This document shows positions 40,181 to 50,976 of a DNA stretch of 64,000 nt, piece after piece. A model generated the notes under the pieces. The model was given only the letters and a program-made list of their open reading frames with translations, searched no databases and had not been told where the DNA came from. The number at the start of each line of letters is the position of its first letter. Position 1 is the stretch's first letter. This DNA comes from Diphasiastrum complanatum (taxonomy: Eukaryota > Streptophyta > Lycopodiopsida > Lycopodiales > Lycopodiaceae): the NCBI GenBank assembly GCA_029204225.1, contig CM055110.1:21620988-21684987 (forward strand), written 5' to 3'. The position numbers were made by a program, and so were the translations under genes.

Positions 40181-40423
40181 TTAAGGGAGAGAGTTAGAAT
40201 TAAAGTTAGAATCACTGTGTTATTGTACTGTGGGTCCTATCAGTGGATAAGGATCAGTTGGCCTCGCCACGAGGCAAGTCGACGGGACACGCATCCCGCC
40301 AACGGCAACCTGGGTCATGCATGGGTTGCCTGAGTGAACAACTATATGTATTTCATTTTGAGAAATACAGTTGCTATGTGAGCTTGCTGAGGAGAGTGAT
40401 TTTCTGTCTGTGTTACTGTGTAG
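40181..40423 (+). repeat. Polypurine tract and truncated 3' LTR of the long copia
   Basis: TTAAGGGAGAGAG (40181-40193) precedes TTAGAATT at 40194. Similarity to the 5' LTR ends at TGTTACTGTGTAG (40423), about 40 bp before the 5' LTR end. The distal inverted terminus and any target duplication are therefore lost. Confidence 0.9.
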
Positions 40424-43140
40424 TTATACATATGACTCATGCGGCCCAAGGCTTGAGCCTATAGCCTACGCTTGAATTTTCTTTTCTTTTCCATTCAGTG
40501 CCAACCAAATTCCATTCCCAAAATGAAAAAGTGTCAATTTTTTTCTCAACCTCTTGGACCATCATTGTCTTGATACAGCCTAATGATTTTGCAATAATAT
40601 CTATAACAACATTATTTCCTGCTTCATTTCACAACTTCCTTTTTTGCATGGTTGGATCCTTTCTACCAACCAAAAAGAATTTTTTATAATTTTAGCATGT
40701 GTTTCAATATTTCTTATTTTATTTTATTTTTATGCACCAATTGTTCTTTTGAAGAGTTTCTTTTAATGGTATCTTATTAAGAGTTTCTTTTCATTGCTTC
40801 AAATTTTTATGGTGATATTCACTTTCTTTTTTGCGTGGAGGTGTTAAGGAGTGAGAACTTGAAGTTGAAGCTATAAGAAGTCCAAAAGATAAAGGAGGGA
40901 GCTCTAATACCATGTCAAGAAAGCATAAACATAGAGTATGGAAGTTGAAGGAGCACACACCATTGCCACCAAAGATGGAAAACATGGTACAATAAACCTA
41001 AAGTCTTAGTAGGCTAATAAAGGCCAAGTATATACTAAAGCTACTTAACTGGTTATATAACTCAAAGTATGTAAGTGAAGATAAAGTAAAATAAACATTT
41101 ACTATCTATGTAGAGTGACCATTGTATTTTTAACAATCTAGAAAGAGAAATGCTCAAGGATGTTCTACTTTAGTTTCGGGCCACTAGAGTCCATGTTCAC
41201 ATAATGGGAGTTTGTGCAAATAGTTTGTCTATGTTCACATTATGGGAGTTTGTGCAAATAGTCTACATTCATCTTATGAGAGTTTGAGTGCACTAGTTTT
41301 GGAGAATTTAGATTTGCCCGATGGGAGACTATGTTCACATTATGGGGGTTCATGATCATTACAAATTGGCTCTTGTGGAGGATTCCTATTGGGCCATGTG
41401 GACATTAAATGGCTAAAAGTTCAAAAAAATAATTTTTTACAAGAAGGCCTTTCGATGGTTAGACTTTTTCTACATAGCTAGCTCCCACCTCTTAAGTCCA
41501 TGCAATATTTTTTCAGTAATTATAAGCTCTAACTTTAGTCACGGTTCTCCATGCATGTACCAAAGTTACTCTCTAGCTTTTATTCGCAGGTTCTCCATGC
41601 ATCACTTGTTACCACAAGCTAACTTGAGTGGTCCCTTGAAGTTAGTGGCTACTTGACCAAAGTTAAATAGGAATATAACACAAGATTATCTTATTCTCTA
41701 CTTGTGAACATAATGATAGTATCCTATTTTCATTTAATAAAAAAATTAATGTGTTAAAGCATCCAGAATGCATGAATAATTTGTTGCTTTATTTCTTAGG
41801 ATGTATAATTGCTTAGAAGTGTATTATTGCTTAGAAGTGCATAAGATTGTGTACACTTTAAACTCAAAAAATCCACTAGAATACATATGCTCATAAATTA
41901 TTTGAGATGAAATTTTTTTCCTGATATACAATACAATTATGGAATGATCTTATGGCATGTATTCGAGATGATGCTTTGTGTATCACTAATTAGTTGCTAA
42001 GTCTATCTAAGTGATTTAATTTACATGATTACCTTCAACTTCCTAACTGAAATGTCAATATTCTAGTATATGGTTTCTAAGCCTATCTAATGATAACAAC
42101 TTCCTTAGTTATGTGTGAATTTCTAGTTGAAAAGTCTATGTACATTGTGCAATAATTGCATAGCTAGAAACAACTACAAGAAGCCTTTAATATTGTTGAT
42201 TACTAGTCAATTATCTCTAGTGGATTGTATAATTTTTTTTCACAATTACACTGTAGTATCTGTGGGTCTTAACAAACTCAAAAAGTACTATATTTGCCTC
42301 ACAAGTGTTGAAATTCATTAATACATCATCCACAGCCACATGGTGGTATCACTTTATTCTATTTGACCATTTTGAAAATATTCAATGTCCATGATTGTCA
42401 AAGGTGGGAAGCATGTGTCTTATATTTGCTTATACCCTTTGAGATTTCATGAATGTGCATCACGTGAGCTACCTCAAATCCCTTGAATATATAAGTCCAT
42501 TCAATGATGACTTTTCAAAGTAAGGCTTTCATGCTTCACATGGATGGCACATGGACATAGACATTTTGTTACATGTGGTGCCCTTGATGCATGCATTTTG
42601 ATGGTGATACAAAGCTTATTAGCAATAAAAATATTCTCATGAGACTATTTCATTTGTTTTTGCCAATGTAGCTTCTTCAATTCAACTACTACGAAGAAAA
42701 CATTACTTGAATATTTAGTAAAGATTAGTAGACAAACTACAACATTTAATTTTATGAGTTATTGTAAACTTTCAAAAGAAAGAAAGATACTAGGCTTATA
42801 ATGTTACTTTTTACTCTCTTTCTTTCTCTTTTTGCTGAATGTCTCATCCTTGTCGAGCCTCTACTCAAGGCAATGGACATCCATGCTACTTTTTTTAGTA
42901 ATAAAATGAATATAAAATTCATGGTCATGGCCTTTGGTATGTGGAAAGAACCTAAAGCCAAATTTTATATTGAGTACCAAGGTGTCATCCACAAGGTGCG
43001 TGTCACTGAAGCTGCACTTGTTGCCCTAGGAATTGTTTCCAGCACTCAACCCAACGCATCCCATAAGGTTGCCCATTTTTCCCTTCCTAGACAATCGAAC
43101 ACCTCAATTTCAAACCAATGATGGCTAGATGCCATTGGAG
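40424..43140. other. Stretch without recognisable genes; one diverged tandem repeat
   Basis: AT-rich. On the minus strand about 40690-40470 reads a broken frame (KSLGCIKTMMVQEVEKKID) that I cannot assign. 41193-41360 holds three to four diverged ~39-bp units (TGTTCACATTATGGGAGTTT). A 106-codon frame at 42801-43121 shows no domain. Confidence 0.4.
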
Positions 43141-43149
43141 ATCTTGTAG

Positions 43150-43709
43150 TCCAGGCCGCTGCCAATTTGATCAACCAATTCATATGGTGGCAACTTGCAA
43201 AAGGAGCATATAGCATCACACCTCATGCATCACACAGTTGAATCCCACGAGTTCAACAATGGAACAGTTCAACCTTATGAATGGCACAAGATGATCCGAG
43301 GAGAACTGAAGAGAGTGGTGAAGCCAAACACCAAGAAAAGATTGCGGCAGGGCCTCTATTCTCCTCTCTATCAACCTCAATACTGAAAAGTAAGGTCCAT
43401 GACTTCAGATTAGAGAATGCACTTACAATTTTTGCACCAATGCCAGGAAGGGGATCCTCACAGAGTCACCTAGCTTGCCTCCTGCATTATCTATATAGAG
43501 ACGAAAGCTCTAAAATATTTGGGCCTCACAAAATTGCGCTCATCAGCTTCACGCCCATGTACTCACCTTCTGATTTTTATCACAAGTACATTTTTCAATA
43601 CCGTTTATTCATCTTAATTATTGCTGGTAACTGTTGCACTTTCGATCTACAACCGTCCGTTGTTCTACTTCCACTGTTATCCCACTGATTTACGACATGG
43701 TATCAGAGC
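43150..43709 (+). repeat. Copia 5' LTR (start uncertain) and primer-binding site
   Basis: ...GATTTACGACA ends at 43697 and TGGTATCAGAGC (43698-43709), the exact initiator-Met primer site, follows. A TATCTATATAGAG box near 43485 marks the promoter. The LTR start was not identified because the 3' LTR is not in view. Confidence 0.7.
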
Positions 43710-43841
43710 AGGTGGTTTAGTAATCTGCATTTCTATTGTAGATTATCAGTCTTGTTTCTACCAAGACATCATTCAACAAGTGCACAACCAATAGTATTTC
43801 GATATCATTGTTTCTACCAACGATCTCTCGCTCTATACCAG

Positions 43842-45630
43842 AATGGATCCATCTTCTAGTTCATCTTTGATCGACAAACTTGATGGAGATAACTACCATA
43901 TCTGTAAGTTCAAGTGAAAGTAGTTCTACTTGCCAAAGAACTATGGGACATAGTTGATGGCACAAAGGTCAAGCCAGAAGGTGATGCAGCAATCATCACC
44001 AAATGGAGATTGAGAGCATTTGTCATGATTACTCTCAATATCAAAGACTCTCAAATCAGCCATATACGAGCTGCTCAGACTACTAAGGATGCATGGGATA
44101 TCCTAGCAGCTCTTTACGATATGAGGGACGTCACTTCTAAACTTCATTTGAGGAAGAAATTCTTCACCATAAGAATGTCTGAAACAAATAGTGTTTCAAG
44201 TCATCTCAACACTTTCAAAAATCTTATGGAGTAGATGACTACAATTGGCTCAGTCATTGAAGATTTTGATGCATTGATGACTCTATTATTGAGTCTACCT
44301 AATGCCTATGAAAATTGGGTCATGGAAATTTTGACCCAGGAGCAACTCGCTCTATCAAGAGTAATTTCAATGCTACTACAAAAGGAGATCAGAAAAACTG
44401 CATCCTCTTTAGGCTCAAGATCGAATCCTCATCCTCTATATTCCAAAATAAATCAGAAGTTTAGATCCAAGAGATCTACGATGTTAGATTATCTTGACAG
44501 GAAGAGCAACATGTAGCAGCCTGTACCAAATGAAACATCAACTTCAGAGCCTTCATCATTTTAGCAAAGATAGAAGCTATTCTATAAATATTGTAAGAGG
44601 ACTGGTCATCTCATCAAGGACTGCTAAACTTTGAAGTACAACAACGAGAAGAAGAAGCAATTCCAACAGCAAGCCAATACTGTTACAACCAGTTACTCGA
44701 TCCAGCAACAAGAGGAAGATGAAGCTACCTTTATGACCAAGGTTGAAGAACATCAGGATATCGACTCCTAGTACTTCGACTCAGGAGCAACTCAACATAT
44801 GACTCACCATCGAGACTGGTTCCAATGCTACAAGTCGTTCACCGATTCAAGATTTGTGCAGTGTCTGGTCCTAATTTATATAAAACCTTGTCTATAATTG
44901 TATGAGGTCCTACTTTTGCAAGAAAAATTAAGAAGAAATCAGAAGTCTTCAATTGCTTCAGAATCTTCAAAGAGCGTGCAAAGAAAGAAACTGACAAACA
45001 GATTAAAGCCCTGAGGTCCGACAATAGTGGAGAGTACATCTCTACCGAATTCAAGGAGTATTAAGACATTGAACTGTCAATTTTCAGAGAAAAAGGACAA
45101 TTATGATTGTACTTATCAATCATTAAGAGTTATTGATTGCTTAATCCAAAGGTCTATCAAGTTCTACGTGTCAGATCTTGATCTAGATGCTTTACACTAT
45201 GATTTAAGCAAGAGCAATGGATCAAATGATTAAAAAACAGAGTTATGGCTACAACATGTTAGTCAGATATAATTTGATAAATTGCAAGTTAGCTCTCTCA
45301 CCAATGGAACCAAGTCTCAAATTGTTAAAGGACCAGTGTCCCCAAACAATTCATGAGAAGCAGTAGATGTGTGAGTATCCTTACCATTCTATTATAGGAT
45401 CCCTAATGTATGCTATGATCTATACCAGACCAGACCAGACATAGCTTTTGCAGTCAGCTCTCTCAGTCAGTTTATGACTAATCCTGGTGTAACACATTGG
45501 AAGACTCTTATCATAGTCATGAGATATCTTCGAGCTACTATTGACTTTTGCATTTGTTATGGAGCAGTCGGCAATGACAAACTCAATTTACTCAGTGGTT
45601 ACACATATGCAAGTTGGGTAGAAGATGTCG
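43842..45630 (+). pseudogene. Ty1/copia gag-protease-integrase-RNase H, interrupted by LTR pieces
   Basis: Gag begins at an ATG near 43842 (MDPSSSSSLIDKLDGDNYH) and continues 43914-44516 with stops at 44232 and 44514. A knuckle follows (CKRTGHLIKDC, near 44596; first Cys pair altered), then the protease (YFDSGATQHMTHHRDWF, near 44773). Next comes a large deletion into the integrase (ALRSDNSGEYISTEFKEY, up to 45062). After 162 bp of foreign LTR (45075-45236) the RT end and RNase H resume (YGYNMLV, then SLMYAMIYTRPD and GVTHWKTL), ending in YASWVEDV near 45628 where the LTR continues. The element is dead and heavily rearranged. Confidence 0.85.
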
Positions 45631-46313
45631 GCCTCACACGTGTGGAGGACAATACCTGTACGACCTGTTTACAGAGAGTAAAGTACTCAAACTTAGAAAT
45701 GCATTTCAATCACAAAAACACAAGACAAATGTGGAAAATACAAGCAAGACTAGAATTTGCCAATGTCACATCAACTTCTCATTGAATTGGTTGATCTCTT
45801 TATAGATCAAGTATATCCATGACCTATGTACTCTCCAGCAAGCCTTCACACGTGTGAAGAGTGCCTTGTCATCTAGATCCACCAATAGGAGTCAAATATG
45901 ATCCTTATCCAAAGTTGACTTTCTCACTCTAACTAGAAACCAACAACTAGTCTCCACAAAAATAGGGATATTCCCTATAAAATAAGATCTAATGGAATCT
46001 TTCTATCTTATCACCTACAAGCTTATACACATGTGTGAATGGCAATTTGACATGTGTGAGTAATAACTCATTCACATGGAAGTGCAATCTATTTACATAA
46101 AGTTTGACCAAAATGACCAATTTCAAGATTCTACTCAAAAGTCAATTTCACACTTGTGTAGATCTAGCTAAAATCAATCTAACTTAATAAAAGTGACTTA
46201 TGTACATTCTTTCACATGTGGGAACAGGCTCCACATGTGTGAGATCTCACTATGAACATAGATCTTAAGATTAACATGCTACATTAACCAAGTTGGAAGT
46301 GACAATTTCAACA
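45075..46313 (-). repeat. 3' LTR of minus-strand copia, split by a copia RT/RNase H segment
   Basis: Minus strand: GAGGAGGAG polypurine tract, then TGTTGAAATTGTCA at 46313, ending ...GAAAATTGACA at 45075. Two parts, 45075-45236 and about 45632-46313, align with the continuous LTR at 48399-49092. Between them about 395 bp of plus-strand copia replace only about 11 bp. CACACGTGTG occurs at 45635 and 45847. Confidence 0.85.
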
Positions 46314-47815
46314 CTCCTCCTCAATTCTAACTTGGTAAATCCAATGTAAATCTATCTCAATTCCAAGAGCAAATATCCAGCTACAAATAAGGAATAAAAT
46401 TGAGACTCCAATAGATAATGATGTCCATGAAGGACCTTTCACCATCTCTTAAAGGATCTCTTACAATAAGTGACAAAAAATTTACAAGTGATGCAAAGAG
46501 AAACTATGCATCATGCCAAGCCTTGAATTCCAAGGCATTTTGTGCACTTGATGATATGTCCATTGAACTTATGAGTGCATTAGAAGTGTTGAGCTTATTA
46601 AACCAAGCTCTTGATGAATCTTTGGACCCATAAGGACTCTTTTGCAAAACACATACTTTGTTTTCAATTTCCTCCTTGATGAAGCACCTTGATTGCCTCA
46701 TGAAGATCTCCTCCTCCAAGTAGCCATTGACATTGAAGAAGGCTTTAGTCACTCCTTGTGATTTGATAACATCTTTAAAGAAAACAGGTTCATCAAGCAT
46801 TGAAGTCATCAAAGTGTAGGATGTGTATGGTTGAGTGACTTCTCCTTGTATACCTTTGCCAAGATAAGTGAGCCTTGAAGGCTCGGCCCTTCTCCTTGAG
46901 GATCTCCTTGGAGCTCTCGGGTATTGAGGTGGATCCTCAAGATTCTGATCATTTTGTTGCTCCTCTCTCCTTGAAACTCTTGGATCTTGAGGTGGATCCT
47001 TAAGATCTTGATCACTATGATGCTCCTCCCCAAAACTTGCAAGATCTTTGACATCAGGATCATATGTTGTCCTCCCATTCACATAAGTATCCTTTGAACT
47101 TGGTGTTCCATCCTCCACCTTGGCACACTTGACTTGGTCTTTAATGGTTGTTCTAGTCTTCTTTTTGCCTTTGAGTGAGAAGCTTTCATTCTCATCATCA
47201 TCATGTAAATTCAAGGAACCAATCCTCTTCCTCACATATTGCATTCTACTCTTCTCGACTACAAGCACACTTACTATGCAACTTGTTAATGGATGGTAAA
47301 ATGTCTTGAATGGCAAAATTCTGAACTAAATTGGAGAACTCATCTCCAAGACCATTAAGGATGATCTGAACAAGCTCATCGTCATGAATTTTGTCACCTA
47401 TCCAAGCTAGCTCCTTGTTGAGTGACTTAATTCTAAGCACATATTCGTGTGCTCTTTCACCACTTCCTCTCATACTTTGCAAGATCTGATTCTTTAGCAT
47501 AAGCACTCTTGAAGTGTTCTTAGGTTTATATATTGCCTTCAAGGAGTCCCAAGCCTCCTTGGATGAAATACAAAATGCAACCACAACAAGAAGATCATTA
47601 CTAACATTTATTTTCAAACAATGAAGTGCTAGTCTTGCTCTCTTCTTGTATTTTACTTGTTCTTGACCCCATTGGGGTTCTTCCTCAACTCCAAGAACAA
47701 TATCATAGAGTTCATGGATCACAAATAGTGATTCCATCCTCACTTTCCAAATGGAATAGTTTGTGGAAGTTAGCCTCTCTGTAGATTCTAACAAAAATCC
47801 ACCAATCGATGACAT
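46314..47815 (-). pseudogene. Ty1/copia gag joined to integrase-RT linker by a large internal deletion
   Basis: 47815-47246 encodes the gag N-terminal region from its own ATG (MSSIGGFLLESTERLTSTNY, SIWKVRMESL, then RVLMLKNQILQSMRGSG and VQIILNGLGDEFSNLVQNFA). The frame then drops into the Asp/Glu/Arg-rich linker before RT (RAPRRSSRRRAEP, 46900 region) and a short RT piece (FFNVNGYLEEEIFM, KEEIENKVCVLQKSPYGSKD). Zinc knuckle, protease, integrase and the RT catalytic core are absent. The linker contains a near-repeat (DQDLKDPPQDPR and DQNLEDPPQYPR). The element is bounded by LTRs at 45075-46313 and 48399-49092, so it was probably mobilised in trans if at all. Confidence 0.88.
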
Positions 47816-48398
47816 TAAGAATGATTGCTTATGAGATGCACAAAGATCTCTTGATAATGAATGATCTAAGTCATACTTCTAGCTTTCTAAGAAGCTTCTA
47901 ATCTTAGCCCAATCAGCCTAGCTCATCCAAGGTAAAATAGATGTACTCAAAAATCCTAGCAAATCACTCCAAAAAATTGATTCTAGCACTATTTTGCTTG
48001 AAATTTCACACACACATAAGAACTGAACAAATCAGCCTTATATATCTAAATTAATGTTTCAAAACGAATTGCTTCAATGACTCAAATCACTATTTGATCA
48101 TTAGCATTCAAAGATTGAACATAGATCTAGACAATGCACCAACAACCTTGAATTTTGGGCTAATATGCACATTTTTTAGTCAAAAACACTAAAGGAAGTA
48201 AATTTGAAGGTTTTTGTATGGTTTCACACGTGTGGAAAGTACTTCAGCAGCCCACAAATCGATCTTGACCAAAAATAATGATGATACCTCTCTCCTTGAA
48301 CTCGCCCTCTTGAGTAAAACTCAAAAACAACACATTGTCAATGATTTCACAAGAACTATTAATCATTTCGATCACTCTTAGACTTGGCTCAAATACCA
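47816..48398 (-). other. Leader and primer-binding site of the minus copia
   Basis: The minus strand reads TGGTATTTGAGCC from 48398 downward, a primer site with two changes from the initiator-Met consensus, right after the 5' LTR end. The leader to the gag ATG (47815) is about 570 bp and contains CACACGTGTG at 48225. Confidence 0.75.
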
Positions 48399-49092
48399 TG
48401 TCAATTTTCAGAAAAAAATGACAATTATGACTGTACTTATCAATCATTGAAAGTAATTGATTGCTTAATTCAAAGATCTATCAAGTTCTAGGTGTTAGAT
48501 CTTGATCTAGATGCTTTACACTGTGATTTAAGCAAGAGCAATGGATCAAATGATTAAAAACTTGGATGAGCGGCCTCACACGTGTGGAGGACAGTACATG
48601 TACGGCCTGTTTACAGAGTAAAGTACTCAAGCTTAGAAATGCATTTCAATCACAAAAACACAAGACAAATGTGGAAAATACAAGCAAGACTAGAATTTGC
48701 CAATGTCACATCAACTTCTCATTGAATTGGTTGATCTCTTTATAGATCAAGTACATCCATGACCTGTGTACTCTCCAGCAAGCCTTCACACGTGTGAAGA
48801 GTGCCTTGTCATCTAGATCCACCAATAGGAGTCAAATATGATCCTTATCCAAAGTTGACTTTCTCACTCTAGCTAGAAACCAACAACTATTCTCCACAAA
48901 AATAGGGATATTCCCTGTAAAATAGGATCTAATGGAATCTTTCTATCTTATCACCTACAAGCTTATCCACATGTGTGAATGGCAACTTGACATGTGTGAG
49001 TAATAACTCATTCACATGGAAGTGCAATCTATTTACATAAAGTTTGACCAAAATGACCAATTTCAAGATTCTACTCAAAGGTCAATTTCACC
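48399..49092 (-). repeat. 5' LTR of minus-strand copia, truncated
   Basis: Aligns with 45075-46150 (minus the insertion) at high identity, for example across CCATGACCT.TGTACTCTCCAGC and CACCAATAGGAGTCAAATAT. Similarity ends at 49092 (AATTTCAC), about 160 bp before the full LTR end, so the outer end and any target duplication are gone. CACACGTGTG occurs at 48577 and 48787. Confidence 0.85.
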
Positions 49093-50970
49093 TTCATTGA
49101 AGAACTTTGAGTATTCTGATGCATCGCCTGTGCATAGACACGATTCTATAGCATATCAGGTAGGATAACTCCAACAGAACCATGTATCATCAATCACTAA
49201 GTATCCATTACTCATTGTTAGCTTCCCAAGAATCTATCCACCTGTAGTGCAACTAGACTCCAACTGGATCTAACCAAACAACTGCATCCTACTTATTGAA
49301 TAATGATGGATAAAACTAACATGTGACGCCAACCTGGCGATCATTGTGCTTATAACCATGCAGCTCACCTAAATACTCACGAAAGTATCAACAATTACTC
49401 CCTAAGTAATCCTCTCCATCCATGTCAGCTCACAACCATGGGCATGTTAGATCCACATCACCCCATAATGCACTCCATGCCCTCAAGATATTTACCACCA
49501 CTAGGTACACTCCATGTCACCTACTTCCAAGTAGGCTTGAACTGTCCCTAGGTCACCACACATGATGCACCAGTTGAAGAGCATCCACTATGCATACAAT
49601 AGCATATCATACCTGAGCAACTATAGCATCTCCTTGAGTGCCACCCCAATGGACTCGTCATCCACATACTATGCTCCCCTGATGTCTTCCATCATGGTCA
49701 CCATCCTACTAGACAAGCCAATCTCCAAAGCATTATCTGCCTCTCCTGGCTCCTAGCATTTGCGATCTCCTTGGCCATGTGCCACCTGACAGCACCTGCT
49801 TGCTCTCCTTGGCCATGTGCCACCTGACATCATGCCAACACAAGTCCGTTGTCCCTGAGTCGTCACGCAAGGGATCTTGATCGTATTGAGGTATATGGCT
49901 CTGAATGACTTCCTCTAGGATTCTTCCTGATCTCGAATCCGAACCATACGGATTTCAACACATGTGCCAAGCCTAGACTCTTGCAAATACCACCAAATTC
50001 ATGAAAGCTTTATGTACCTATCCACGCCCGTGACAGTAGATACATGTCCATCAATGTCAATATCAATGATTGGCCCCCTGTTGTAATGTCATATTGTACT
50101 CCCAAATGACCACACCATCAAGTCCTCACCATCAATGGCCCCTCCAGTAGATCACTAGCAAAACAATCACCACAATGTTTGCTCCCATCACACCCAATCG
50201 TGTGACATCCATCAACTCTCCATCCTAGAGCTAGCTCACAAAGCTTCAAGCCTTGCCCATTTGCATTTGTAGCTTTCTAATTCCATCATGAATTTCCCTT
50301 GTAAGTCATGTCCCATCTAAAGACTCAAGTCCAATCTGAAAATAGTTGCTCCATAATGATCATCTTGCAATCTTATCCCTATCAGGTATCCCAATGTCAT
50401 CCCTGAACTCAAATATCTGAGCATCTACCCTGTAGTGCCCCATATGTTTTCCTTTAAGCTAGTTCCAAAGATGCTATAAATGATTCCACAACAAATCCTG
50501 AGAATACACTGAGATACGAACTCCAAAGCCACCATCAAGTCTCTCACATAATGTGACATGCCAATATCCCTCCAAGTGAACCCGTGAGCCTTATCCATGG
50601 TCCCAACCAAATGACCTGCACTTTGTCATTGCTGGAATCTGCATCCCTAATGCAATCCTGATACGGCAAATTGACTTGACTTGTCCAAACTAGCAGTTGA
50701 AGTATATTTCCTTGACGACAAACCTAATACACTGCTCCACGACTACAATGACTTGATTTGAAATGACTTACCAACTGTAACATCTGCAAAACATCACACT
50801 TCCCACTCACCACGAGCATCCAAAGTGTGATTACTGACCTATTCTTCATCTTCCGTGTGTCCCACACATAGTTCGTCCAATGCAAGCTCGTTATCCCGCC
50901 CAATGGCTTCCAACTGGCACCACCTCGTACTTCAATCATTCGTAGCTAGTCCCAATCTCCCCTCAAATGA
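49093..50970. other. Stretch with higher GC, no gene recognised
   Basis: No convincing domain in any frame. A 25-bp segment CTCCTTGGCCATGTGCCACC... is directly repeated at 49767 and 49804 (37-bp period). Base composition is less AT-rich than the flanking copia sequences, so it is probably a different, very old repeat or an eroded gene. Confidence 0.4.
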
Positions 50971-50976
50971 GATATT

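Larger units (their letters stand above)
34431..40423 (+). mobile_element. Nearly full-length Ty1/copia retrotransposon
   Basis: 5' LTR 34431-34702, leader, gag-pol 36010-40137, polypurine tract, 3' LTR 40194-40423 (missing the last ~40 bp). The two LTRs differ at 8 positions over about 230 bp, all transitions, plus an 8-bp indel. The element sits inside the reverse transcriptase of the Penelope-like element on its left. On its right the 3' LTR is cut and the flank is not Penelope sequence, so a deletion or rearrangement followed insertion. Confidence 0.92.

Noticed and set aside
42801-43121. 106-codon gene upstream of the copia LTR
   Set aside because: No domain, no neighbouring exons and no codon pattern distinct from the AT-rich background.
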